Source: Volutella citrinella
Taxonomy: Eukaryota; Ascomycota; Sordariomycetes; Hypocreales; Nectriaceae
Reading direction: 5' to 3'
Length of the DNA stretch: 64,000 bases
Assembly (NCBI GenBank): GCA_034401135.1
Contig: JAWZSP010000006.1
Span: 2,542,001 to 2,606,000, forward strand
A program made the translations under genes and the position numbers. Positions 9,230-21,123 of this stretch are shown here, piece after piece. How positions within the stretch are numbered: the first letter of the stretch is position 1; each line of letters opens with the position of its first letter. The notes below the pieces were generated by a model. It saw nothing but the letters and a program-made list of their open reading frames with translations, was not told where the DNA came from and did not search any database.

Positions 9230-11650
9230 TCTTGAAATGTCGCAACCACGTCAGTCCAACACGACACCATAATCAACCTTGCTGATCGATATGATGAAGA
9301 TGGGCCAATCTTCAGTGGTGAATGATTGCTCGGGAAGATCGAGTCTTGATTGCAACCAACGCCCTCTAAGAAAGCATGGATCTCCTCACCGACAATTATT
9401 CCGCAATCACACTCGAATTCAAGGATATGATCTTGTCGCCAAACTCTGGCCGCAGATCGACGAGTTTATTAACGGACTTGACAGATTTATGAATGGAGCC
9501 TCCATTAGCTCACTACAGTGTTACAGAATACGCTGGTCTCTGCGCCTTTCATTGGAATGTTCCACCCAAGGATCTATCATGAATAATGCTGGAGAGGCCA
9601 GCTTGAATCATCTCCGGAAGGGATCCCACCCAACCAGGCTACATGATTTCCCCCTGTTCCTCCGAACTCCCAGAAAGAATGAAGAACTCGGACGATTTGT
9701 CAACAAACCCGCCAATTCAATCCCAACCTACCTGAAGCACCAAGAGACCAGCGTGTACGCCAGGTCGAGCAACTCGAAACCGGAGATAATAAACAGGTTC
9801 GACGACATGAATCCGAGATCCAATAGCGACGCAATCCAAAACTCACATGCCTAAATGATGCAAGCGGATGACAAACTGGAGTGGCTATCGCTTTGCCGGG
9901 CTGTGGGTGACTCCTGCTTTACCAGCTATGAACACCATCCCCGGACAGAATCTTTTCGGCTGACGTCAATGTCCGGGAAAAATACCCTCTTGGCTTGTCT
10001 CTCATGCTTAGTTGATCCAGAAGCACATAATGATGGGCTGCCCATTTAAGAGACCCTTTGGGAAGTTGTCGACCGAGTATGCGCAGCGGTTGGAGACAAT
10101 GAAGAGGTACGGTTGAACTAAGTCTAGCCATGACAGCGGGCATTGAGGAAGACAATGTCTTCACCGAGAAATGCGTGAACTCGGAATGTTTCTAGAAGAA
10201 GCAAGGTAAACACCAACCAATCGGTACAACCAGCACATGTTTCACGCTGATCCGAATTCGACTTGACAATCCGTACCCTGGAAGCCGTAAATGTTGATGG
10301 CTTTGAGGGTGCCTCACAACCTGCGCCACTTGCGAAATTGTGAGAGAATAAGACTGAGCGGCCCGATGTTGGCAGCACGATCCCGATTTCAGTGTGGCCT
10401 TCTGTTTCAAGGTAGGTGAACTTCGGGGAACACTGCGGAGATCAATCAAGTGATGCAACGATTTAGCGCAGACCCATGAGCAGCCTAATTTATCCCTGCA
10501 TCAAAAACTGACGGCTATAAATAGGTCGAGTCGTCCAATGTTGCGGTACCGAGATGCCCTGACTAGGATAGTTATCATCCTCAGGTTAGGGTTGTGAGAG
10601 GGTAAGGTTTTTGCATCACCGTCTCCAGCCCAGGGCCCATCCCAGTTCTTAGCTCCCTTGCCACTTCTAATCCTGAGTAGTACATCATCAAAGAGTGCAC
10701 TGTCTTCTACTCTTCACCACTGGCAGTTATCAACCGGGGTGCATAACCAGCCTACAACAGAGAAGGATCGTCCAGATACTGACCAAAGGGTAAGTCCATA
10801 CCCATCAGTTCCGGCTCCCTCCCAGACCTTTCTACGACTTGCCCAGGTCGACGGGGGATGCGGAGTGGTCTTGGGGTCCCTACAAAACGAGAAAATCAAT
10901 CCACTAACACAAGGATATACCGAAATCCAGTGTTATTGTAAGGCAATGTCCCGATATGATCACTTCCAACCACCTGCAATAGTTCCGTGACTGTGGGATG
11001 TGGGGTTTTCAGGGACGACTGCAGACGATCATGTTCTGCGTATCTCTAGCAGCCTTGAAGGTATCTCACAACGTCTGGCGCCAAAGCTTCCAGCACGAGT
11101 GCGACAACCCCGGGACGAGAACAAGATTTCTATTAGGATGCCCTCCAGCATAGGCCAAGGAGGCACAGTCCCTCAACCCCAGAGCTCGACTCCGATTGTC
11201 GCCCAGACCGCTGAGAAGAGTGTGACGACCCCCTATTCCCTCGTAAATCAAGTCGTGGAGGGCTTTTGATCTTTCTTGTTGATAACTCCAGGACTCTCTG
11301 TAGGCCACGTTGATCTGAGATCTCCAAGACGGTTTATACTTTGAAGGGCAGGGTCACGACGGCGATGCCTGAGAAGATCTTACGAACGATGAATGTGGAG
11401 GTGCTTCTTCCCCGACCGATTTGGCAGACTTGCGCATATAGTGAGGTGAGTATTACATTATTTCCCACCATTCCAGGCGCCGTACTCACCTCGTTCTTAT
11501 TTTTCAGAGAAGACGAAGAGCCATTCACGAAGACCACACAAGACTGACATGAACTCTCAAGCGATGGGCCAACCCTGTGTCTGTTGATCCAGGAACTACC
11601 ATATATACGCAAGCCTTGATGTCCAACGCACAAATTAAGTCGCTAGTTTC
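9230..11650 (+). pseudogene. Possible decayed coding region (unidentified)
   Basis: This 2.4 kb stretch has pieces that look coding on the plus strand but no single readable frame. The longest frame (9279-9854) includes a segment around LWPQIDEFINGLDRFMNG. Near 10070-10200 a frame-shifting stretch reads VCAAVGDNEEV and then MTAGIEEDNVFTEKCV. At the end, a frame from 11341 reaches AYSE and is followed by a well-formed 62 nt intron (donor GTGAGT at 11446, acceptor TTTTTCAG ending 11507) before a short last exon stopping at 11547. Stops and frame changes in between prevent a gene model without added introns. I do not recognise the family. It may be a decayed gene, or a real gene with several short introns that I could not resolve. 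Confidence 0.25.
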
Positions 11651-11805
11651 TCCATTCTTCCGTTAATAATTTCGGATCAGCGCTATCGAAGCACCTGGAC
11701 TCCCGGCCCTTCCCGTTGCATGTGCACGTTGCGGTCCTTGATATGTCCCGGCATGTATCCAACAAGACAAGACCGATCAGATGCAGCCATTTACTCCACC
11801 AAACA

Positions 11806-13017
11806 TCAAATGAAATTCCCTCCCATGCGCACCGCGCCCTTTCCTCTATGTCCCCTCCTGCTCCCGGCCACGGCCGTGAAGCGCCTCACGCCGCCCGACG
11901 GCGATGTCGGACTCTGCACCTCCCCGTCACCAAACACGGGCACAAAGTACCGTCGGCTGGACGTCTTCCTGCGCCCTGATCTCGTTCTTAGCCATGCTCG
12001 CCCGCCAGACGTCTTGACTGGATCGTCCTTTGGTGGTGGTGGTGGCGGTGGCGCCGGCAAGCTGGGGAGCGGTTTGTCCTCTCGTTTTGCCGCATACAGT
12101 TGGGGATCTGGCAAATGCAGCGTGTCTTCAAACAGCTCTCGACCCAACGTGCTCATCGTCATGTTTGAGTCGCGCCGTGAGCCCAGTGGCGGCGGCGGCG
12201 GCGGCAGCGGCCGTGATGGTGTGAATGAAGGGGATTGCGGGCTCGGTTGCAGCAAGTAACTTCTCGTGGGCAGCTGGAGAATCGACGACGGAAATTCGCT
12301 CCGTGACTGAGAGTGCACTTGGTCCTTCATACCCAGCACCTCGGCCGCCTTGCTCGGCACCGCTGGTCTCCATCTCGCCGTGTATTCTGATTGTTGGTCC
12401 TCGCCAAGAAACTGGGCCGCCTTGCGCGGCAGCGGCGCGACTGATGGTGAGGGCATGGAGACTCGTATGCCATTAGGCGCCGTCGTTGAGAAGTCTCCAA
12501 ACGTCAAGTCTGTACAGTCCGACGTCGTGGCATCATCGTCGTCAACATTCTTCGCTACCCAGTGGCCAAAGCGTTGAAACGAACGACGCATTGTTTCAGG
12601 CAGCACCGTCGTTCGAAACTGCCTCTCCTCGTGGTCCGCGCTCTTGCTTGGCTCGCCATTGTTTACCTTGCACGGAGGTGGCAAAGCCTCGAGGCTGTTT
12701 CGCTCGCATGTCCTGGCCTCGTCGCGTCCTGTGCTTGCTTGATATGCCAGCCACGCCAGGATGACGGCGCCGACAAGCAGAACAGCGGCTGCTATAGTTC
12801 CGCCAACTATGCTGCCGACGTATTGACCGCTGTTCAACTTCCCATCTCCCCGGGCCTGCAAATATCCATGAAACTCTTCGTGCCTCGAAGTGGCGAGAGC
12901 AGGTCGGCTGGGGTCTCCAGAGATGCTTGCTATCCCGATCGTCTCCTTTGTTCTCTTCGCCGGTTTTGCATTTACGGTATCAAAGACAATGACAGCCAAG
13001 GCTACCAAGATCCTCAT
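11806..13017 (-). CDS. Single-pass membrane protein with proline-rich cytosolic tail (unidentified)
   Basis: The frame is open well upstream, but the start at 13017 gives MRILVALAVIVFDTVNA, a good signal peptide, and is preferred. An earlier Met (MDENR) is the alternative. The mature product of about 385 aa has a short outer part of about 60 residues, one strong membrane segment (VGGTIAAAVLLVGAVILAWL) and a long cytosolic tail of about 300 residues. The tail is low in complexity, rich in Ser and Pro, with two polyproline tracts (LPPPPPPLG and APPPPPPPKD) and several short repeats of the type RKAAQFLGE / SKAAEVLGM. Polyproline tracts of this kind commonly bind SH3, WW or profilin domains. The overall plan resembles fungal Mid2-like or WSC-like surface proteins, but there is no WSC domain or clear Ser/Thr-rich ectodomain. 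I cannot name a family. No introns are evident. Confidence 0.6.
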   Translation of the reverse strand: MRILVALAVIVFDTVNAKPAKRTKETIGIASISGDPSRPALATSRHEEFHGYLQARGDGKLNSGQYVGSIVGGTIAAAVLLVGAVILAWLAYQASTGRDEARTCERNSLEALPPPCKVNNGEPSKSADHEERQFRTTVLPETMRRSFQRFGHWVAKNVDDDDATTSDCTDLTFGDFSTTAPNGIRVSMPSPSVAPLPRKAAQFLGEDQQSEYTARWRPAVPSKAAEVLGMKDQVHSQSRSEFPSSILQLPTRSYLLQPSPQSPSFTPSRPLPPPPPPLGSRRDSNMTMSTLGRELFEDTLHLPDPQLYAAKREDKPLPSLPAPPPPPPPKDDPVKTSGGRAWLRTRSGRRKTSSRRYFVPVFGDGEVQSPTSPSGGVRRFTAVAGSRRGHRGKGAVRMGGNFI

Positions 13018-16000
13018 GTTCGTTCGAGGAGTTATGTTGTATTCGTTCGCTCGTTCGCTCTGCATCGCGTTGACGTCTTGAAAGCCTCGAAGGAGTGGTT
13101 GAATTCTGTTCTCGTCCATGGCACAACCGCCATTTATCGCTCTTTGATGCCTCCATCCTCTTGTGCTCTGAGTGCCCGCGGGCACAAAGGTGAGGCCAAG
13201 AATAGAAGCATCTGAGCAAACAGAACAAAGAACACGCCCGACACAAACAGGTGCGATCGAGCTGCTCCCTCTCGACGCTTTGTTTGTGCAACATGCCAAA
13301 GGATTTGCATTCCATAATCCTCCTCAGTTTGCAGCTTCATTATGTTTGGGGTGCCTTCGGGCAAACAATTTCGAGCTTCGGTCAGTTGTCGTGGCTATCG
13401 GAGTCGTCGGCGGTAACGCAACACAAGGAGACTCGACCCAACAGAACACTCGAGGCGCACTGGCGGTGTATGAGAAGACATAATTGTGACGGAAAAGAAT
13501 GTCAGTTGCTATTGAATAATCCTCGAACCAAAGGAACTTCGAAAAACAACAACAGCCAGTCAGTCTCCGCAGGGCGGGAGAGCGTGTATCTTTAAGAAGG
13601 TAGACCGCCAGACGCTCCAGCCACACTAGCAGAGATAAGAAGAGTTTTCACTTCATCATATGCCTGTCTCTTGTATGCATGCATCCTGCGTAGGGCTGAA
13701 TGATCTACCACTTGATAAAGAAGCAGAGCACGTCTTGGAGGCCGAGCAATGATAGCGAGGGCTGTTATCTACCGCCCATGCCTTTGTGGATACAAGGGGC
13801 AGTGGCATCAAGGCTCAGACGCCTCGCTTGACGAAGGGATGAGGCAAGACCCTTCACCAAGCGATAAGGGCAGCATGCAGCCAGCCACGAAAACCCCTTG
13901 AACCTTCTTCCGGTTATATATCTCTTGATCTTTCCGTCCATCGCGTCCCGCGACGCCCTGGTCGAAGAGCCTTTGAACAACCGCCAAGAAACCCCGTCCA
14001 ATCCAAGTTGGGGTGCTACCGAGACCCAGCCAAGAGCGAGCCTTGCTTTGCTTGCAGCCGAATCGTTTGCTCCCGCTCGCCTATTATCAAATTCCAATAG
14101 GAACTGTCAACCAGAGCTGGATCCCGGATGATCCGGATCGACCTGCAAACTACATCATGGCAGTTGTTGGATTTGATGGCCATGGTCGAGAGTCTCAAAG
14201 GGCAGCTTGGGAGGCATTGGCTCTGCGTTGAGCCATCTTCTTCCCCCTCCCTCCCATCCTTGAGCACAATCCCTGCGTGCCGATCGCACACACGACACCC
14301 TGAATCAGCCCAGCCAGCCAAGGCATTCCCCCCAGCAAGAGTTACATCCTGTACTGACCCTTCGAAATCTAGACTCGAGCCCCCCACGCGGAGTGGCAGA
14401 GGGCTGCTTCAATGCAGCTTCATCTCCCATACATCCTGCGCCGCTCGGCTGCGTCGACACATCCGTGCCCCCGTCAGCCCAGCAGCAGCCAACGACAGCA
14501 CAACCATCCGCTCATCATCGCCGGCTGAGGAGACGAGGTCACCCGGGCAAGGGAGATGCATCGTGCTCCCAGCAGCCCAGAGCCTATTAGCTCCGAAACG
14601 GCCCAGGGGAGACTACCGGCAACAACAGTTCAAGCCAAAGCGGGGTCCCCCAATTGTCCTCGCGTGCAGCTCATTAGCGGTGCCAGCCAGATAAGAATAC
14701 GTACGGAGTCGCCTCAAGTCCTTTCCCATCTCAGATAATGATGGGGTCAATTTGACCGAGACTAGGACCTGGGGGATGCCGTATCAGCGGACCCGTCTTT
14801 TGCGGGCGGGAATCTGGTGACGCTGGGTCGCCCGAGAAAAACAGACCATGGCCCTGCCCCGGTTCGTTTGCCTGCCTCGACCGCCGACCGTCGTCTTGCA
14901 CGTTAGAGTCGGGTCCGCGCCGCCGTTTATTTCTTGCTGAGACGCCGGTGCCCCGTGTGTCTGAGTCGTTGCGGGCGCTCGGGAAGCCCCATCTGCCCAT
15001 CACTTCCAGAACGTCTCTGGTCCATGACATATTAATATCTGTCGCTATCTGACTCCGGCACGGCTGGGGTGGGTCCCTTTTGACGCAGGCCGTCGCCTTT
15101 GCATGGCCCCAGCCATCTGCGGCGCTTGACCGGGTCTTGGCCTTGACCCTTCTTGTCGCTAGTACGTACAGGTAGTCACCAGACCCCTGGAGGGGAATGA
15201 TGCCCCAAACTTGTCCCACCTTCATGGTTGGTTGAAAGAAACACCCCGTAGTCGCCATGACGGTCATCATGGCAGGGCGTCATCATTCATCGCGAGCATT
15301 TGTGGGCAATGAGGGGGTTGTTGTCTCCGTCTCGCGGCCCCGGCTAGTGTTGGGCGCGATGGAGGATCCTTCTTGACGTCCAAGACCAGAGATCAACCTT
15401 GGCACGGAGGATACTCCGTACGTAGTAGTAGACTACTCTGCAGACGCACTGCGCAGGAGTCATGGTCGGCCAGCAACCTCTCTGCCTTTGGCGCGACCGG
15501 ACATCGATTCCCGGCCAAGCCTTTTCTTGCCGGATGCTCTAGAACGTTTTACGCTAACACCTGGAGGCCACGGCCCATTTAGCCCGTTCGCGGCTCTGCT
15601 CTGCAGTCTTGTTGTAAACTTTGACTTTTGTGAATGACATAATGTTTGTTTGATTGACTGTGGACTCACCAAGTGTATCATGATTGACAGTTGGCGCACC
15701 CACTAACGTGTGGCACGTGGTGGAGGTGAAAGAGCCCAAACGGTTCTGCAACTCTATCTTACTGGTCTTGGTCGGCACCAGCGGAGAATATTCTTGAGCA
15801 TCGCTTCTGCCCGAATCCGTGCGGCAGCATTTTGCAGAATAGCCTAGGAGGGCCAACTTGTCAAGCTACTATGTAGCATTCTTGACACTCGACTCATGCA
15901 AGAATAAGCTAGCGAGTCTGGCCATCTGTCAGCAACAAGCTAGCAGATGGGCCTGACTCTGGCATCGGGCAATTCAACATGATGTCGGCAGTCAACTTCC

Positions 16001-19000
16001 CTGCTGTGGGCCAGGCAATGTTCATCCGTGTCGGCCGAGACCGGTTCGTCGATTTGCCAGTTCGCCATGATAACTTCTGAGCCTCGCCGTCCTAGACGAA
16101 TTCATTACTCCGCTCAATTACGGCCTGGCTGCCATAGCTCCTGGGGCAAGGCTGGCACTGGACGCTGGGCACTGGGCACCCACCAAGCGGGCCAGGGGTT
16201 TTGCATTGGAGGAGAGACCTAGCCCTGGAAGCAGTTGCGCTGCGCCAGATCATCCCATGAGGCTTCACTGCTTCTCCAGCCTTCTGGCATGGACCTATTC
16301 TCCCCAGAACACACTCCCGAATGCCTGCTTGAGTGTTACAGTCTGCAGAGCGGCGTCGATGCTGCCGACTTCCGGTCCAACCGGCTCTTGCACGCGTCGC
16401 AGGCTGGCCAGGAGCCCAGAACTTGGCAGCCCTGCAGTGAGTGGTCTTGGTTCGTGTTTTCAAGGGAAATTTCGGAAGCCCAAGTTGGGCTTGCCCGGCT
16501 TCAGCCATCAGCTTGCATTCGCTGAAGGCTCAATGCTACGGCCTTGCCCAGCCAGAGCATGTGAGAACAGACTAGCCCATGCTAGCTCTGACCTGTCGCA
16601 CTTCCAACCCCTGTCAGCTCGTGGAAGTGAGTGGGGGTTCGACATGGGCCCCCCCCATTCCATGCAAGTGTTCCGGAGGCGGCGCCTGGCTGGGTGCGCA
16701 TCGGGTTCAAGCTCCGTCGTGCCGTTGGTCTTTTGAATGCGTCATCTAAAGAATCGGATGTAGCATCAGTTCTGGCACCGGCACGACGCCGCAGGGGCCT
16801 TCGGATTTTCCACATTATTCCCGTAGGCGTTGGCCTCATTTGGTGTCGTCACGGAGGAGCGACGACGTGTCGCATGCGCGCAATTTGAGGCTGGGGTGAA
16901 GGATGCTAAGCCGGCTGACGGGCGGACCAACAAGCTTTGGTGTCGCACGACCTTATGATTCGGCGCCATAGCGGGCTTCTCGAATCAGAAATCGGCGTCT
17001 TTATAGCCCGGGCAAAATGTTCTTCCCATGGGCACTAGCCGGTTGGCGGGAGGCAAATGTGATATTTGAGACACCTGCTTCCAGGACGTAAGACAATCGT
17101 GGAGAAGGGTCCGTACGCAAGTACTGTCGACGGCGAGAATAGGTTCGCAAGCATCATCCTGCGCCAAGGCTACCTTCTCGGCCTCTCGAAAGATAATACA
17201 CGCTCGACTCGCTGTAAGGATCCCAGAAACCAAGTGCTCCAAATGGGTTTGTGGTTCGCCCGACGCTCAGCAAATCCAGGGTTGCTAGAGATGCGGGCGG
17301 CCGCCAGCCGAATGAGCAAGCCATCTCGAGCACCCAATATCCGTTGCGCCTAACAGCCAAGCATCATTGCTACCGCTAGACGCAGCAGAGCGGTACAGTG
17401 GCCCCGTCCCCACTGAAACCAGAATCGTTTACAGACGCATGAGGCTATTGAGAAATAAGCCAGAGCGCTGTTGAATCTCAATAGTAATATTTGAGTTAAG
17501 AACCTCATCGTCTCCCTCCCTGAAGCTGTGCCGCGTGGGATGCATGTGGCGTTCGGCCAGATGGCCCCGCTATCCAAGGAATCCCGGAGCATACCAGGGC
17601 AACCCTGGTTCTAGCCCACGTCCGTGGGGCTCGGGTTTCCCTCTTGATGCAGTTGATGCAGCGCGGTGGCGTCGACTACGATATGCTGCTGGTCGACCGT
17701 GGAAGGGTGCCTGCGTTCACACCCTGTTCCCGTTCCGTTTGCCGCAACGCTGACCGCACTGAGGCAATTGTCAATACTTATTATACAGGACAGAGCGATA
17801 TTTAGCGATGCCGGCGACCCCACAAGCCGTCCGCTGTCCGACTTCGCTGAACGGCGACCGTCTGCAATAGATCCCTTCCGAGTGCAAGACAGGGTGGCGG
17901 CGGACGAGGGGCCCCAAGCTTCCCTCCTTGTCCAGCGTCTACCCGTCAAACTTGTTCCAGGATCGCCAATTGAATAGTTGCGAGCCAACTGACCGCCCTC
18001 CCTGGCTAGGCGCTACCACTAGGTCGTAGAAGGAGTAGTTCTTTGGCCACGGCAATAGGACGAACAAGGCCCGGACCTGAGCCGCAGATTCGACGGATGT
18101 GCCGAAGTGGTGTACCAGAATTGACTTATTGGCATTGATTGCTGACCAGGTCGTCATTCTGCAACCATCTTGTCCATGCTGCGACAGATGGTGACGACGT
18201 ACCATGATGGAAGGGTCCCGTTCGAATCCTTGGTCGAGTTCCCATGGCAAGGACCATGCACTTTAATTAGATGCTGAACTCGTACGCAGACCATCGCCAG
18301 GTCCTTGATATTGGGCAAGGCTCCTGGTCACATCTCAAGAGGGGCATGAATGGAGCGACAGTGTCCGTGCCCTGTGCATCGTCATCGGCCTGCCCACCGC
18401 CAACAACGATAAACAAGCTAATTTGCTAGCCCTCAAAGCCTCGCTTGACCCAGCAGTGCGGCGAGCGGGCCAAACCCTCTCCAAGCGCCGGAGAGCCTCC
18501 AGGCTGCCAGGGTCAAACGGGCCAACGCCCTGAGCCCATTGCTGTGGGTCCGGCGGCGCCATCACGACGGCCTTTGCCCGAAACAGCGGTCGTGGCCAGT
18601 CATGTCAAAAGCTTTCGTCAGCCCATCTCAGAGGCAACGATGGATGCAGTTGTTTGAGGAGCGCCGACTTGAAGGGGATCGCAGCGACGAGAGAAGGCTG
18701 GGGCTCTTAGGCCAGCCGTGTCGAGGACGCGGGCGGTGGGAGGATTTGTTAGTTAGAGGATGCGAAAAAGGGGATTGGCCATTGGCGCTGGTGTCGTTGC
18801 ATTTGCCGGGATAAGCGAGACTGGCTGGTTTCTTTTCCCTCTGCCATTGCACATTGAGCAAGCAACTGGTGATGGTTGGTGGAAATCCTGGCCAAGCAGT
18901 GCAGGTGCGAGTTCCAGCTTGGCCCGCAAAGGTGAGCGATGCCTCTGCTGCCCTTTCTGGCAGGAACGCATTCTCGGTCGGCCTGCGACTTCCATGACCA

Positions 19001-21123
19001 CCTGGTATTAGTACTAAGTAACTCAACCTTCCATAACGATATCGCAAATCCGCCGCATTGCTACGGACAACGTATTGGGGACCTTGCTGCGAGCATTGCA
19101 CTAGCCGCCTCCACAGGACCCCAAGTGCCCGCTGGGTACCACAGGACGCAGGCAAGCGGAGCCTCAAGTTGTTGTGCTCGGCGCCGATGGACAATCCCAG
19201 CCGCGCGTGGCGGAAAGGCTGGCAAAGTGCTGGTACGAATCAGCGGTAGTTTCCATTAGCTGGAACACGACCCGAGCAGGGGCAACATGTCCCCGACATG
19301 AAGGCCCAATGGGGGACCATCATCGATGGGCGAGAGGCCTGTGTTTAGCCGAGTCTAGGAATAATCGCCTAGAGGCTGAAGGCGGCCACGCGAGACATCG
19401 ACTACAGGAGTAGCGTCTTCCTTGTGGCTATAGTTCTAACTGTGCGAACTACTAGTAGAAGTCATGGCGCCGATCGAGTGCTTGTGAATAGGGACATGAG
19501 CGGCAGTACCTCTGTATTGCTCGTTGAATCGATGCTTGTCCTCCGATATGCCATGGCCCAAGACAAGGTGATTCATCGACGGTAGTCATTATTCTTACTA
19601 GAGGTGAGGAAAAGATGGCTGTGGGGAGGACAGCCCTAACAGTACGAGTAATCGGACAGACACCACAGGGTGAGTGTTCGATCCTAAGGGCACCAGGGCT
19701 CCCGAGGCCAGATCGAGGCTGTGAGCGGTTGACATTCAGTAACTTTGCCAGGTAAGCATGTCGCAAAGAGGGCAAGTCTGGTGCGCGACTCGGCGAGTCG
19801 GTCGCAGGGCCACCTTATAGGCAGAGGGGCCGGAAGTACCAGTGGAGTACCTCAGGATGCCCGCACGGAGAGCCTTTGACCCATGAACCTAACCTTGGCA
19901 GGCGTTCCCATCCATCGCCGCGATGGTTGACGCCAGAGGCCCTGGCTATTGGTCCTCATCCCCACCATCCGTCCTTGGACTGCATCTTCATCGATGTCTC
20001 CACCTTTCCCTCATGCCTCCATCCCAAGCCCCCAGTCGGTCCTGCTTCCGGGTACATCCAGGGTACCAGGGTACCACCACGACCGCATGCGCCATTCTGT
20101 CACCTCACCTTCAGAGGACTCATCGCGAAGCCGATGCGCTGTGATGCGACTCATCACCGTGCACCCTCTATTGCACCACCGGGAGCAAGCAAGGGCTTCT
20201 GTGGCCTCTAGCGGTGCTCGTAGAGAGGGCTTGGGCGTCGCACTCCCACATGGAAATTATCAGAAGCAGGAAGCAAAGGGCAGCAGTCCACCATGGAACA
20301 TCATCCGACGTGCGTGGGCAGTGCTAACCCCAAGACAGCAACGGGATCTGGAGGGTAGAGTACCACACATGCCCGCCCATGGCCCTCCTGCCATGCCACA
20401 TCCCATGCCACATCCCATCAAATGGATCCAAGCAGGACCCTTGGCCTGAGGGGCACACGGATGGGCAGTGTCGGGTAGAGTACAAGCCTACCTTAGCTGG
20501 TTTACCTGGCTTGCCTAGGACACCCCCACTGCGGCACCGCTGCTGCGTCCGGGTGCTGGGCCCGAGGGCAGGAATCGGCGCTCCTTGGGGCTGCTCGCTC
20601 GCCCAGCTGCCCGCCCGCGCAATTCAGGCGCCTCCCACCCCCCCTGGCAGCCGCCCCCAGCCCGCCTGCACCGGACGGGAACAACGAGCGGCAGCGGGTC
20701 CCCCAAACCGTCTGGCCTCCATGGCTTTGGTCGACGTAGCACCTGGCTGCTGCTTCTTTGCTGTTGCGCTGCAGCACCACAGGCCCCTTCCATGCCTGCT
20801 ACGACTACCCACCCTCCTCCAGAAGCCGCATCCTCTCCGGGGCGTGGGGGCTCTCAGACCTTCTCACACACTCCTCCCATTCACTCTGCAAGTCCCCAGT
20901 CCCAAGTCCCCATCGACTGGTCCGGTGTGGAGGCCCTGGACTCGCTTCTCCATCCACCCTTCCACTCCACCCATACCATACCCATCCTCGGGCTCCTGGT
21001 CAGCCTTCCTCCAACACTTCTTTGCTCCCTCGTAAATTTGCCCGCTACCACATTGTCTCCAGAACGACATCTCGAGAGCCCAGCAGAGCAGCCGCTGTCG
21101 TCGCAGTCGCAGCCGCCGACGCC
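13018..21123. other. Eight-kilobase gene-free stretch between the membrane protein and areA
   Basis: No convincing gene was found on either strand. Many short frames occur because the DNA is GC-rich, but none has a family motif, good context or splice pattern. HGATAR sites (GATA-factor sites) are visible at 13633-13639, 13862-13868, 14689-14695, 14733-14738, 17191-17196, 18407-18412 and, inverted, 20257-20262. These could serve areA autoregulation, but single sites are expected by chance. The last few hundred bases before 21124 are pyrimidine-rich (many CCC, CTC, CAC runs), as in the long leaders of fungal areA-type genes. A 12 bp direct repeat lies at 20392-20415. Confidence 0.5.
20392..20415. 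repeat. 12 bp tandem duplication
   Basis: Two exact copies of CATGCCACATCC stand head to tail at 20392-20403 and 20404-20415, in the non-coding stretch upstream of areA. The function is unknown; it is probably slippage. Confidence 0.7.

Noticed and set aside
14731..15270. 179-codon minus frame
   Set aside because: No recognisable motif, poor start context, and isolated in non-coding DNA.
18205..18240. tRNA T-loop-like sequence CGTTCGAATCC
   Set aside because: The flanking bases do not form a T stem or acceptor stem, and there is no A box at the right distance.
20758..21123. In-frame N-terminal extension of AreA from ATG at 20758
   Set aside because: The extension is low-complexity Ser/Pro/His-rich sequence with leader-like composition, and the conserved AreA N-terminus fits a start at 21124.
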